Below, piece by piece: positions 47,333 through 56,759 of a stretch of DNA of 64,000 nt. Numbering within the stretch: position 1 is the first letter of the stretch; each line of letters opens with the position of its first letter. Below the pieces are notes generated by a model, which ran no database searches, was not told where the DNA came from, and was given only the letters and a program-made list of their open reading frames with translations. The stretch is taken from the NCBI RefSeq assembly GCF_947504105.1, contig NZ_CANNGP010000003.1, positions 124,001-188,000 on the forward strand, read 5' to 3'. The translations under genes were made by a program, and so were the position numbers. Origin of the DNA: an uncultured Tateyamaria sp. GTDB taxonomy: Bacteria; Pseudomonadota; Alphaproteobacteria; Rhodobacterales; Rhodobacteraceae.

Positions 47333-48511
47333 TCATGCATATGCCAGGTGCTGCTTCTGCGACATGCGCAAGCCCACGCACATCATCCGCATCGCATCCT
47401 CTGCCGCACAACGCAGCAGGCGTTCGCCATCGCGGATAGCTTCTTCGAACGTGCACGGCCGTTTCAGGATAGATGCAAACGCCGAGATCCCATGGGAAAA
47501 TGTCTGATCCACTCCCTTGCCGATGGTTCCGGCGAGGGCAACGGTCTGAATGCCACGCCCGGCCGCGCGGCGCGCCACTTCGCAGGGGACCTTCCCATAT
47601 GGGCTTTGTCCGTCGAGGCTGCCTTCTGCGGTTATGACAAGATCGGCCTGATCCAACAGGCCGTCAAATTCGAGATACTGCATCATGATGTCAAAACGCG
47701 GGTGCAACGTCGCGCCCGCGAACGCCATAAGGCCCGCGCCCAGACCACCGGAGGCACCTGCGCCCTGCGCATTTCCAACATCCAGACCGGTTTCCGCCCG
47801 GATGACGGTGGCCCAGCGCTGCAAGGCGGAATCGAGATACTCAACCTGTGTGGGTGTCGCACCCTTTTGAGGACCAAAGACGCGCGCCACCCCCTTTGGG
47901 CCGAGCAACATGTTGTGCCAGTTGACCGCGACATCGATACGGACCGATTTCAGTCGCGGATCAAGGCCCGACATGTCGATCCGGTGAAGCCACATCAGCT
48001 CGGCACCACCAACCCCGATCTCGGCACCTTGTTCGTCAAGAAGCCGCGCACCAAGTGCCTGGGCAAGGCCAGCGCCGCCATCGTTGATCCCGCTATCACC
48101 ACAGCCGACCAGGATCTTTTCAACGCCAGCATCAAGTGCATGCAGGATCAACTCACCGACACCGTAAGATGTCGTTAACATCGGGTTGCGGCGGTCATGC
48201 GGCACCAGTGAAAGACCTGCGGCGGCGGCCATCTCAATCACCGCGGTGCGCGGTCCGGGGCCACCCAGGACACCATAGAAACTGTCCACCGGTTTGCCGA
48301 CAGGCCCGGTGACGCAAGCTGGGATAATCGCACCGCCTGTGGCGCGCGCAAGTGCTTTGGTTGTACCTTCGCCGCCATCCACCATGGGTGCCTGCAGAAT
48401 GCGAGTGTCTGGCATAGCGCGCAGGATACCTTTGGAAATGGATTTGGTTACTGCATTGACAGAGAGGGACTCTTTGAAGCCGGACGGTGCAACAAGAACG
48501 GTCATGGTCAT
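47333..48511 (-). CDS. garK: Glycerate kinase (type GlxK/GarK)
   Basis: A 392-aa class I glycerate kinase, phosphorylating D-glycerate to 2-phosphoglycerate. TVLVAPSGFKESLSVNAVTK at the N-terminus, APMVDGGEGTTKALARATGG, ILVGCGDSGINDGGAGLAQA and LVITAEGSLDGQSPYGKVPC are the hallmarks. It follows the SLC13 permease gene by 60 nt, suggesting uptake and use of a small organic acid such as glycerate. The 233-nt region after it (47100-47332) contains the lpxR promoter and nothing else recognised. Confidence 0.93.
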   Translation of the reverse strand: MTMTVLVAPSGFKESLSVNAVTKSISKGILRAMPDTRILQAPMVDGGEGTTKALARATGGAIIPACVTGPVGKPVDSFYGVLGGPGPRTAVIEMAAAAGLSLVPHDRRNPMLTTSYGVGELILHALDAGVEKILVGCGDSGINDGGAGLAQALGARLLDEQGAEIGVGGAELMWLHRIDMSGLDPRLKSVRIDVAVNWHNMLLGPKGVARVFGPQKGATPTQVEYLDSALQRWATVIRAETGLDVGNAQGAGASGGLGAGLMAFAGATLHPRFDIMMQYLEFDGLLDQADLVITAEGSLDGQSPYGKVPCEVARRAAGRGIQTVALAGTIGKGVDQTFSHGISAFASILKRPCTFEEAIRDGERLLRCAAEDAMRMMCVGLRMSQKQHLAYA

Positions 48512-48571
48512 GAGTTTGGTTCCTTTTTCTGATTGATAGGAGGGAGGGTTGGGAGCGCCCGGCCGATGCGC

Positions 48572-50329
48572 TCATCGGAACAGACGGGAGAGATCACGTT
48601 TGATCTGCTGACGTGCCATCCAAAAATCGCTCGCGGCGCGGTTCAGATCTCTGCGGGCATGCGCAATGACAGGCGACTGCTGTTGCATGCGCGAAGACGC
48701 GTGGCGCGGGACACGCGTTGGGTTCGGAGCAGTCGCTGCCGATACAGGGTGCTCGGGCCGCAGCGAAGGCCGCTCACTTATGGCAGGGGGTGCTGTCACG
48801 ATCGGCGTTGACCTCTGCGCCAAAACGTTGGGCTGAACAGGCGATCCGGATGGATAAGGCGCTGTAATGGATGGTGGTGTCGGTCGCTCGGGGTTGAGTT
48901 TGGCCAGTTGATCTGGCCAAACCCACAGCGCAAAGCCAACAAGCAGCGTTACTTTGATTGGCGCAAGCGGAAGAGCCAGCTTGAACAGGTCCTTTTGGCT
49001 GAACCCGGCGGACTCATGCATCCCGAAAATCGCGACCGGTTTGGCACTTGCCATCATCGTTTGACAAAAGCCGGTCCCCATAACAGCAATCAGGATGGTG
49101 AGCGTGGCATCATGCCCAAGGCCGGCGACCGGCAGGGCCAGTGCGGGCACAAGGATCGCGGCACGGGCCGAGCGCGATGTGATTGCCAGATGAGACACCA
49201 CAGCGACCATCGATAGGAAGATCACGACAGCCCCGGTACTTGTCGCCAGTTCCGAAGGCAGAAGGGCCATGGCCCCTGCTGCCAACCAGCGGTCTGCACC
49301 TGTGTCGACCACAGCTACGGAAAGCATTAGTGTCGCGGCCATATACAGGATCAGTTCCATATCGACCGAACGAAAGACTTCCTTGGGTTTACGTGCGCAA
49401 AATGGTGGTAAAAGAAGCAGTATGGCCCCACCCAGCGCGACAATGGGCTCTTCCAGCCCGTGCATGGGCTTGGCGATCCAGAGTGCGACCAGCCCACCCA
49501 GCACGACTAGAATGCGACGTTGAACTGGCGAGAGTGGCACGCTTTTTGCCGAAGGCACGATACGCGCCTGTTGCAAGTCCCCAGGAACGAAGAGCGCAAA
49601 GATCAAGACTGTAGCCAGTGTGACAGACGCGGTGGCCAGAGGCGCACCAATGCGCAGCCAGTCGAGGTAGCCGATTTGCGGCCCACCCGTTGCGTCAATC
49701 GCCTCGACCGCGACTACATGCGCGCCAGCCCCGATGAGCGACCCGCCAGCCGACAACAAAATGGCTGTCGGGAACAGCAAAGCCAAGGGCTTGATGAGTC
49801 GACGATCGGGCAAGGCGCCCAGCAGGCCAAGAAAGACTGGTAATAGAAGCGCCGCCCGGCCAGACGTGCTAGGTAACAAAAAGGCCGTGGCGGAGATGGC
49901 CAAAGCGGTCACAAGAAAAAATGGCAAGACGCGCGGGGCACTCTGAGTCAGCGGTGCGACGAGGCGTTCAACCAGGCCCGCCTCCTTTACCACGGCGGCG
50001 ATCAGGAAGGCCGCAAGCAAAAGCCAGACGATCTGTGCGCCAAGCGTGTCGGTCAGCGCCTCAGGCGGCTGCGCGCCCATGACGACAAGAGCAAGGGCGG
50101 CAAAAAGAGCAACAAGACTGTCCGGAAGATGCGTCCCGACCCAACCGATCAGGGCACAGGTAATGACGATGAGTACAATCCGAGCGTCCGACCCAAGGCT
50201 GGTCGCCCCGAACCATATCACCCCGCTCAGCATCGTAGCCGCAACCATGGGAAGAAGAGCTGCTTTCAGCCCATCAGGCAAACCGGCGTTTGGTTTGCCA
50301 AGCGTCGCCTCGTCCGCAGTCACCCTCAT
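48572..50329 (-). CDS. SLC13/DASS-family anion permease with a cytoplasmic C-terminal tail
   Basis: 585 aa with about 12 membrane helices. LPSTSGRAALLLPVFLGLLG near residue 155 and SHLAITSRSARAAILVPALA near residue 385 correspond to the paired Ser-Asn-Thr-type ion and substrate loops of divalent-anion:sodium symporters. The last 110 residues (after LVGFALWVWPDQLAKLNPE) are Pro/Ser/Thr-rich and then basic, which is not usual for the family and may be regulatory. Substrate not known; cotranscription with glycerate kinase suggests a C3 or C4 acid. Confidence 0.85.
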   Translation of the reverse strand: MRVTADEATLGKPNAGLPDGLKAALLPMVAATMLSGVIWFGATSLGSDARIVLIVITCALIGWVGTHLPDSLVALFAALALVVMGAQPPEALTDTLGAQIVWLLLAAFLIAAVVKEAGLVERLVAPLTQSAPRVLPFFLVTALAISATAFLLPSTSGRAALLLPVFLGLLGALPDRRLIKPLALLFPTAILLSAGGSLIGAGAHVVAVEAIDATGGPQIGYLDWLRIGAPLATASVTLATVLIFALFVPGDLQQARIVPSAKSVPLSPVQRRILVVLGGLVALWIAKPMHGLEEPIVALGGAILLLLPPFCARKPKEVFRSVDMELILYMAATLMLSVAVVDTGADRWLAAGAMALLPSELATSTGAVVIFLSMVAVVSHLAITSRSARAAILVPALALPVAGLGHDATLTILIAVMGTGFCQTMMASAKPVAIFGMHESAGFSQKDLFKLALPLAPIKVTLLVGFALWVWPDQLAKLNPERPTPPSITAPYPSGSPVQPNVLAQRSTPIVTAPPAISERPSLRPEHPVSAATAPNPTRVPRHASSRMQQQSPVIAHARRDLNRAASDFWMARQQIKRDLSRLFR

Positions 50330-50542
50330 TGCTTGCCCCTATCGTCGGTCGCCGCTTTCGCGTCTTGATGACCAAAGGAGTAACGACGGAGGCATCGCCC
50401 GTACTTTCAGAGCGATGAACGACAGATGTCTAGTTTTATGAACGTTTTGTGACAGCCCTGCCCGTGGCAGAGATTTACATGCCTTTAAGGGCCCCGCAAA
50501 CGTGGCCTTGCATGGTGCAGACCGCGTGTTCTAAGCACGTCA

Positions 50543-52624
50543 TTAGTCATATTTGTTGCCGGAGCCCTTGAGCCGGAATGCGCCAGATCCCAAGCGAGTG
50601 AGGTCCTCGGCAACGGCAAGCGGCACTTCCAGTATACGATCTGAATAGCTGGTCGGTGATTTCGCCCATTCTCTTGCAACCAACCCCGGTATGGCAATGG
50701 CATCGGTGGCGGCGCGCGCCATTTGTGGTGCGGCTGTACTGGTACCACCCTGGCGTACCATCGTGCCGCTGCGAGAACCGGCGTTGATCACACCGCGCCG
50801 CACGAGGCTGTCATCGCCCTTTGCTGATAAGTCCGGACCGCAGCGATCCGCCGCAAACTCGGACGCAGGTTCATTCAACGGCCCGGCGGCCGAGTAGTCA
50901 GAAAGCTTGGACTGTTTTTCGGTAAAGGCTGCGACCACGACCGGCGCCTGACCACAGGCATAGCCACTCAGTGTCATCGCACGCCGAATGGGACTTTGTG
51001 TCCCAGGCGGATCGACTGGCAGGGGCGCGCCGAACTTGTTAAAACGCTGATAATCATCGTTATTAAAATACGCCTGTCGGCCGCCCGAGGTGAACCCGGG
51101 GAGCGTTTCGTCGCGCCGAACCCATGCATGGATCTGATCCACGGCATCCGGTTTGCGCCTGATCTTGATGGTCCAGTTGCCACATGGGACCGTTGCCTCG
51201 TCCGGGTCAAGGCTGGCACTGGGGTTCAGTGCAAGGAGAACAAATCCACGCTCGATTGGCGCTGGCGAATATTCATAGCTGAGCCGCCCAATCTCCTGTC
51301 CCGCAACGTTGCGGATGCTGCGACCAGATGGTGCATCCGTGACAAGCGAAACGTCCTGACCAAAGGGATCCGTGACCTGTATCTTGGCCTGTTCTGCCTG
51401 CTCTGGTGATGCGGGATGCGGCATCCAGATCTGTACCAGTGTGGCCGTTCGATCATCTGGCTGCACGGCGAGCGACAGCGTGGTTTCGCTGTCTCCAGGT
51501 TCCGCCACACCATGCATGCGGGACAGGTTCAGATTGCCGGCTGGTATTGTCAGCCATATCTTTTGCTGCTCGGCTACTATGCCTTGATCTAGGTCAAAAT
51601 AGCGGTCAAATAGACCCGCAAACAGCCCAGTACCATCATGCGGCCCACCAGCGTTGCCATAAGACAGATTAAACATCGCCGGGGCCAGAGCACCAGATTT
51701 GGTCTGGAACCGGCCAGCCTGCTTCACCAGTATGTGAAACGACAGGTAGAGCGCAGGCAATAGATCGACGCCGGTTGTGTCTTCCACCAATCGTGATGGC
51801 AATGCCGCGCAGATGATCGGTCGATCGGTCTTCTGTTTGTGCATCGGGAAACCCGCAGCGACACCCATCACATGGGTGCCATGGGAGGACCTCAATGCCA
51901 CAGTGGAAAACACCTGATTATAGTAGTTCACTTGGCCGGTCAGTGTATAAAAACGATCTTCGTCAAGCAGATGATCTTCGGTGCATTCTGCCAATAGCGC
52001 ATCAATTTCAGCGCGTTCCAAAGCGCGCCCAACGCTGGTGCTGACCCCATGAGGGTTGATGTTGGCATCCAAAATCGCCGCGTATTGAACCCGGGACCGG
52101 ACAGGTCCTGTCCGGAACAGATCATTGGCAATGCCAAGCCCATCGTCAATCACAGCCATGACGACCGCGTCATCGCTGACAATGATCGGACTGTTGTCCG
52201 GCCAATCGGCTTCAAAATTCAGGGCATCCCGACGAACAACCGCACCCAAGTGCAGATCCACAATGCCAAAGCGATTGGGCTCATGTGTACTGCCGGTGTT
52301 TTGATTGAGAACGTGGACAAACCCCTGACGCGCAAAGATGACAACGGCCTGTCTTCCCCTTTGCGCAAGCCGGTCTTTCCGATCGTATTCCACCGGAACA
52401 AGGAAGCTCTTTTCCCTGGCGGCCTCGTTGTGGTTTTCGTCCAGAAAACGATCAGCCCTGGATATGAATTCCTGAATACTTCCTTCAATGTCCAACAGCA
52501 CTGACCACCATGTGTCCGTCTGGTTTGGCTGACCGGCATTGGGCGCTCTTGTCAGCCGGAAGTCTGCCTCCTGACTTACGACATTTTTCCTGTAACCTTC
52601 TCTTTCATCTATCTCTTTGTACAT
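50543..52624 (-). CDS. Subtilisin-like (S8 family) serine protease, no signal peptide
   Basis: 693 aa from MYKEIDEREGYRK. The S8 triad is complete and in order: Asp in VVMAVIDDGLGIANDLF (about residue 160), His in SSHGTHVMGVAAG (about 248), Ser in GTSTAAPQMARA (about 629), with the oxyanion Asn in IPAGNLNLS. About 140 residues precede the catalytic domain and 300 residues with a beta-rich look lie between His and Ser. There is no export signal, so it is either cytoplasmic or exported by another route. Last gene of a four-gene operon, 13 nt after the haloperoxidase-like gene. Possible roles are cleavage of its operon partners or of invader proteins; neither is proven. Confidence 0.85.
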   Translation of the reverse strand: MYKEIDEREGYRKNVVSQEADFRLTRAPNAGQPNQTDTWWSVLLDIEGSIQEFISRADRFLDENHNEAAREKSFLVPVEYDRKDRLAQRGRQAVVIFARQGFVHVLNQNTGSTHEPNRFGIVDLHLGAVVRRDALNFEADWPDNSPIIVSDDAVVMAVIDDGLGIANDLFRTGPVRSRVQYAAILDANINPHGVSTSVGRALERAEIDALLAECTEDHLLDEDRFYTLTGQVNYYNQVFSTVALRSSHGTHVMGVAAGFPMHKQKTDRPIICAALPSRLVEDTTGVDLLPALYLSFHILVKQAGRFQTKSGALAPAMFNLSYGNAGGPHDGTGLFAGLFDRYFDLDQGIVAEQQKIWLTIPAGNLNLSRMHGVAEPGDSETTLSLAVQPDDRTATLVQIWMPHPASPEQAEQAKIQVTDPFGQDVSLVTDAPSGRSIRNVAGQEIGRLSYEYSPAPIERGFVLLALNPSASLDPDEATVPCGNWTIKIRRKPDAVDQIHAWVRRDETLPGFTSGGRQAYFNNDDYQRFNKFGAPLPVDPPGTQSPIRRAMTLSGYACGQAPVVVAAFTEKQSKLSDYSAAGPLNEPASEFAADRCGPDLSAKGDDSLVRRGVINAGSRSGTMVRQGGTSTAAPQMARAATDAIAIPGLVAREWAKSPTSYSDRILEVPLAVAEDLTRLGSGAFRLKGSGNKYD

Positions 52625-52637
52625 CCGACCGCCCCTA

Positions 52638-53819
52638 TCAGCGTTGCGACGGCACGACATCGCGCCATTCGGCGACGGCGGATGTCCATAGCCAGTTCAA
52701 AATGGCGGAAGGTTCATCTTTTTTGCTGTCATTATGGTATGCTGAAGTGCCCCATTGAACCCCATCTGTTTTGAATTTGCGCCGCATCTTGTCGCCCTCG
52801 GGCACGTAAAGCGAATGCCAGTTGAAATCGAGTTTTCCTTCAAACCCGCCACCGTCAAAGACGCAGGATGTCCAACCACCGCCGTCTGCGACGTCCTGAA
52901 TGTGATCGGCAAGTGCCAGGCCCAACATGCCGCCTGCTGCGCTATCGACGGGGAAGTGAACACCGGCCACGGTCCGGTTCACAGCGATGCGCGAGGCCTG
53001 GCGCATCAACATGTCCCCCCAATAGGCGTGGTCATTATATTGTGGTGCATTGCTGGCCAACATGAGCTTCCAGATCAACCGTGCGATCAGGAAGGCCTCG
53101 GTTGCATGACCGCTGGGCAGCGACGCGTGTGTAGGTGTGGGAATGACAGGCTGCACCTGCGGCGAGAATTCGATCGGGCGCTTGATGGCAAGCGAGAACT
53201 TCAGCCTCTGGATCGTCGAGAAGGCGAAGCCGGCAGCGAGGTCAATCAGCTCCAGCGTGCGCGGCGTGCGTGCCGGATCAATATACCCGATGCTTTGATA
53301 GAAGGGTATCGGCAGCGCCAGTTGAGCAACAATTTCGGCAACGCGATCGCCGCGGATTTGCGCATATCCCGCAACATAATTGAGCTGCTCTACAAGCTGA
53401 TCCATGCCCGGCGCGGTCATTTCAACCATCTGCTGATACTTGGCACGGCCGTTTGGTTCGTTCATGCTATCGCGTCGCCAAACCGTTGCCATTGGCACGT
53501 CACCCTGTTCTTGAGCTGTTACGTCCACGGTCGGCGCAAGTACGGACATGTAGATTGCCGATTGCTGGCTTGGCGTTAGACGCTTTAGCGCGTTCGGATC
53601 ATTGGCTGGCGCCGCATCGGGCGCGACGATGTGGTCGATTTTGTTGCTAACGATGCCGTCCCGGTTTGTAATGAGCGCAACCGCATCCACCGACGGCGTC
53701 CCGCCATAGGCATTATAAGCGTTATATGCATTATAGGCGTTATATGCATTATAGGCGTTATATGCATTGTAAGCGTTGTAGGCATTATATGCGTTGTAAG
53801 CGTTTTCGCGATCGGTCAT
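52638..53819 (-). CDS. Vanadium-dependent haloperoxidase / PAP2-superfamily enzyme with (NAY)11 N-terminus
   Basis: 393 aa. Residues 6-38 are eleven exact Asn-Ala-Tyr repeats. The enzyme domain has the full PAP2/vanadium-haloperoxidase signature: K207-x6-R214-P215, P-S-G-H at 235-238, and R282-x5-H288-x3-D292 (in NRTVAGVHFPVD), where His288 would bind vanadate or carry the phosphoryl group. Helical segments lie before and after. There is no signal peptide. It may be a halide oxidase or an acid phosphatase; the two cannot be told apart from motifs. Second-last gene of the operon, 27 nt after the regulator gene. Confidence 0.85.
   Translation of the reverse strand: MTDRENAYNAYNAYNAYNAYNAYNAYNAYNAYNAYNAYGGTPSVDAVALITNRDGIVSNKIDHIVAPDAAPANDPNALKRLTPSQQSAIYMSVLAPTVDVTAQEQGDVPMATVWRRDSMNEPNGRAKYQQMVEMTAPGMDQLVEQLNYVAGYAQIRGDRVAEIVAQLALPIPFYQSIGYIDPARTPRTLELIDLAAGFAFSTIQRLKFSLAIKRPIEFSPQVQPVIPTPTHASLPSGHATEAFLIARLIWKLMLASNAPQYNDHAYWGDMLMRQASRIAVNRTVAGVHFPVDSAAGGMLGLALADHIQDVADGGGWTSCVFDGGGFEGKLDFNWHSLYVPEGDKMRRKFKTDGVQWGTSAYHNDSKKDEPSAILNWLWTSAVAEWRDVVPSQR
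53706..53804 (-). repeat. 11 tandem 9-bp coding units (Asn-Ala-Tyr)
   Basis: 99 bp of contiguous 9-mers of the form AAY-GCN-TAY. Synonymous positions vary between units (AAC/AAT, GCA/GCC/GCT, TAT/TAC), so DNA identity is imperfect while the protein repeat is exact. A copy-number change would lengthen or shorten the tail without breaking the frame. The variation suggests selection on the peptide, not a fresh slippage product. Confidence 0.95.
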
Positions 53820-53846
53820 CCTGTAACTCCTTGTCAGCTATATATT

Positions 53847-55703
53847 TTACTCCGGGACACCAACAGTCCGGAGCATGTCGGCAAATCTGCGCCCGTTCTT
53901 AAATTGTGCACTCGGCGTGGACCGAAGCCAGGCGCCGACGCGGAAGTCGGGGTAGCGCTCCCTCAATGTTTTTGCAGCGTTATATGCAGCCTCTTCCTGT
54001 CCCGCACCCAAGAGTGCGACTGGTAGCATCCGCAAGCTGGATGCATGTTCCCGGTTCAGGCGCAGGGACTCGCGCGTCAAAACCAGCGCACGGTCATAGT
54101 CTTCTGTTGCCAGACATGCACCTGCATTAAGGGCAAGATACATGAAGCGGTGCGGATCCAGTGGTGTTAGGTGCATTGCACGTTCGGTATCCCGCTTGCC
54201 AAGGTCGCCACGATCACTAAATGCCAACAGCATACCGCGCAGACTACGCCCGTTTGCATCATTTGGATTGCTCTCAAGCGCCAGATCATAGCGCTGCTCG
54301 GCGGTGTCCAAGTCCTTGACCAGATGCATGAGCACCTGACCTTCGCAAACAAGCGCGAGCGTGTGAAACGGATCCAGATCAAGCGCACGGGCTGTCAGGT
54401 CAAGGGCCGCTTCCGCGTCCTTTTCCGGATCATGGGCCCAGCCTTGTGCAGAATTCAGGACATGCCAACGGGCGAGCCAAGCTAAAGGCGCAGGATGACG
54501 GGGGGCTTGCTGACGCAAATGCTCAAGGAAGTCTTTTGCCTTGTGGAAGTCCGTTGGCGAAAATCGATGCATCAGGCCAACTGCACCATGCAGAATACTA
54601 AAAAGCTTGAGGCTTGGTATCGGTTTCGAACTGATGCGGCGCACCTCGTTCAACGTGATTGCGCGGCGAATATTGGCCACGACCACTTCCAAGCCTTCCG
54701 TCTCGGGCTGGGTCGGGTCAAAAGGAAACTGCATTCTTTCTGACCAAAGGACAAAACCGGTATCAACCTCGGAAAACTCGATCGAAACAGCCACCCGTGT
54801 CCCTAATCGGACCAGATAACCAGACAAAACGAAATCCACGTTCATTGTCTGTCTGGCGGTCTGCAGTTCGGGGGCCAATCCCCCCATCGTTCCCGTGGAC
54901 AGTCGGGAGATAACATTAACATCCTTTGTCATGCTGAGGAGCTTGGCAATCTCGTCGGCGAGGAAAACACCGTAGATATCGACAGTGTCAGGCTGATCAC
55001 TCTTGAATGGCAGAACGGCCAAGGTTGGCAAAACATCACGTGGATCAAGATCTGCCATGAGGAGGGGCGCAGCCGCATCTACCGTCGTTAGAGGTTTGAT
55101 GCCCTCTGTGGCCTGCGGTGGCGCGTCTACGTCCGATGAGACTTTTGCGTTTGCCGCCGTCATTGTTACCATGATTGATTTCGGCGCAGCTGTCGGGCTT
55201 CCCTTCAGGAGGTAACCGCGCTTGGGAACCGTCACCAGAACACTGCGCGTTGTGTCACCAATCGCCTTGCGGATATCCCGGATACACTGGGTCAAGCTGT
55301 CATCCGTTACAGCCACGTCAGACCAGATATGGGTGATCAGGTCATCTCGTGAGACCAATGTCCCCACTTGCTGCACCATGTAGTGCAACACCTCAGCAGA
55401 TTGCGCACGCAAAAGGATTTCTTGTTCATCTGCATCAAAAAGACGTCGTGAGGTGGTGACATAAATGGCACCGCCCAACTGGACATCGTCCTCCTTATGC
55501 GTGTCTATCTGCAACCCAAATTCACCCCGAGACCGAACAAGATTAACGACCTCTCGTCGCCCACCACTGATCTTGCGATCAAAGCGAGGGAAAGAACCAG
55601 TTGCGAAGTTGCGTGTCGTACGCCCCTGCCCGGAAAAAATCTCTCTATGCGAGTGTTCGGAAAAAAGGTGGGCGCTGTCTAGCAGTTTGTGCGCCAACAT
55701 CAT
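53847..55703 (-). CDS. Winged-helix (OmpR/CadC-type) regulator with FlgO/TolB-like and TPR domains
   Basis: 618 aa. Residues about 78-170 form a Trans_reg_C winged helix: ILLRAQSAEVLHYMVQQVGT, LVSRDDLITHIWSDVAVTDD, then SLTQCIRDIRKAIGD and LVTVPKRGYLLKG. A linker leads to LPTLAVLPFKSDQPDTVDIY, then GVFLADEIAKLLSM (FlgO/TolB-N-like fold), followed by TPR-type helices to the end (HPAPLAWLARWHVLNSAQG, DPFHTLALVCEGQVLMHLV, NPNDANGRSLRGMLL). No receiver domain and no clear membrane helix, so it is probably cytoplasmic. It starts 3 nt after the preceding stop. It likely controls this operon or senses a signal for it. Confidence 0.88.
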   Translation of the reverse strand: MMLAHKLLDSAHLFSEHSHREIFSGQGRTTRNFATGSFPRFDRKISGGRREVVNLVRSRGEFGLQIDTHKEDDVQLGGAIYVTTSRRLFDADEQEILLRAQSAEVLHYMVQQVGTLVSRDDLITHIWSDVAVTDDSLTQCIRDIRKAIGDTTRSVLVTVPKRGYLLKGSPTAAPKSIMVTMTAANAKVSSDVDAPPQATEGIKPLTTVDAAAPLLMADLDPRDVLPTLAVLPFKSDQPDTVDIYGVFLADEIAKLLSMTKDVNVISRLSTGTMGGLAPELQTARQTMNVDFVLSGYLVRLGTRVAVSIEFSEVDTGFVLWSERMQFPFDPTQPETEGLEVVVANIRRAITLNEVRRISSKPIPSLKLFSILHGAVGLMHRFSPTDFHKAKDFLEHLRQQAPRHPAPLAWLARWHVLNSAQGWAHDPEKDAEAALDLTARALDLDPFHTLALVCEGQVLMHLVKDLDTAEQRYDLALESNPNDANGRSLRGMLLAFSDRGDLGKRDTERAMHLTPLDPHRFMYLALNAGACLATEDYDRALVLTRESLRLNREHASSLRMLPVALLGAGQEEAAYNAAKTLRERYPDFRVGAWLRSTPSAQFKNGRRFADMLRTVGVPE

Positions 55704-55706
55704 TTT

Positions 55707-56342
55707 TTATTCTGCCGGCTTCAAGAACAGCGCGGTTTCGTCCAGCTTGGCGCAATACAACCCGTCTAGCAAAACGGATTGCAATGTCCGTTTTGACTTG
55801 GCCACGATGGTAATGTCGCGTGCCCCTTGCGTGAAATACGCGGGCACCGTTTGGTCCTCAATCAAGACACCGATACAAACCGGCGAAGTGGCAGTGACCA
55901 TCACAAGCCACCCGCGCTCGCCCAACTGGGCTTGCGAGTGACCGTAAATTGGGTTGGGCGACTTTAGAATGGCGTGAATGTCATCGAGCGGTTCAAGTTT
56001 GACCGGAACGCCATCCACATCCTCCAGAAGCGGGGCCGCCACCCCCCCGCGAGACCAGTTAATACTGGCTCCAAACGTGGGGGCGGGACCTATCGACGTG
56101 CAATACATCCAATGGGAACTCGTCTTGCTTCCGTCAATCAAAGACCCAGCCCAACTGTAAGTGGCGCCAATATGCATTTCCGAAAGTTCCTTGTAGCGCT
56201 GCAGGCGAAGACGCAGGTACTGATTATTCATAATTTGGTCATAAAAAAATACGCCTTCGCCCACTGCTACAGGGGCGACATCAGCGGTAATACCTGCATA
56301 GTAGGGGAAGACTTGAACTTCGCTTACTACGTGGCTTTCCAT
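55707..56342 (-). CDS. Hypothetical 211-aa protein, first gene of the protease/haloperoxidase operon
   Basis: No family recognised. It begins MESHVVSEVQVFPYYAGITA and has no signal peptide. The composition is balanced, with several aromatic-rich strands (GVFFYDQIMNNQYLRLRLQR, then SSHWMYCTSIGPAPTFGASI and ERGWLVMVTATSPVCIGVLI), which suggests a beta-rich fold. The stop is 3 nt before the regulator start, so translation is linked. It could be a binding or substrate protein for the operon enzymes; this is inference. GC content is lower than that of the flanking housekeeping genes. Confidence 0.6.
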   Translation of the reverse strand: MESHVVSEVQVFPYYAGITADVAPVAVGEGVFFYDQIMNNQYLRLRLQRYKELSEMHIGATYSWAGSLIDGSKTSSHWMYCTSIGPAPTFGASINWSRGGVAAPLLEDVDGVPVKLEPLDDIHAILKSPNPIYGHSQAQLGERGWLVMVTATSPVCIGVLIEDQTVPAYFTQGARDITIVAKSKRTLQSVLLDGLYCAKLDETALFLKPAE

Positions 56343-56759
56343 TCGCTGTGTTTGCCCTTTGCAACTAGCATGGGGTGCCTCACGAACACGTCCATGCTTG
56401 GGCTAACTGTGCCCGAAGTGGGCTTGCAGTTCCTGAAATCTTTCCGAAATTTATCCGAAAAGAATTCTGCATGACTTTGACTCGGCCATTTTGTTGGGCT
56501 GCTACACACGCGGGGGTGATCAGGTTTTTGGGTTTGAACCGACAACTGCGTCCCCAGCCGTCTCAGAACCGTGGGCACCCAGGTGGTACGCGCGTCTGAC
56601 TGCTGCCGTCCAAGATCAGGTGAACGCCCGGGATCCTATGTGCATCACGCCAGCGGGTTGTGAAGCAACCCAGCAAAAGCGTTGTTCCACCTGGGCCCCG
56701 AAGCGCGGTGCCGCAGACCATTGTGGCGGTCGTCGAAGCTGAGTTCATGTCTGGGGTTC
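56343..56759. other. Gene-free stretch, promoter of the four-gene operon plus degenerate sequence
   Basis: Several short frames are open here on both strands but none has a family resemblance, a good ribosome site or a partner overlap. The part nearest 56342 must contain the operon promoter. The rest adjoins the broken thiD and is probably decayed DNA. Confidence 0.5.

Noticed and set aside
53706-53804. Possible CRISPR or satellite array
   Set aside because: Units are 9 bp, contiguous, without spacers and in frame with an enzyme; this is a coding repeat.
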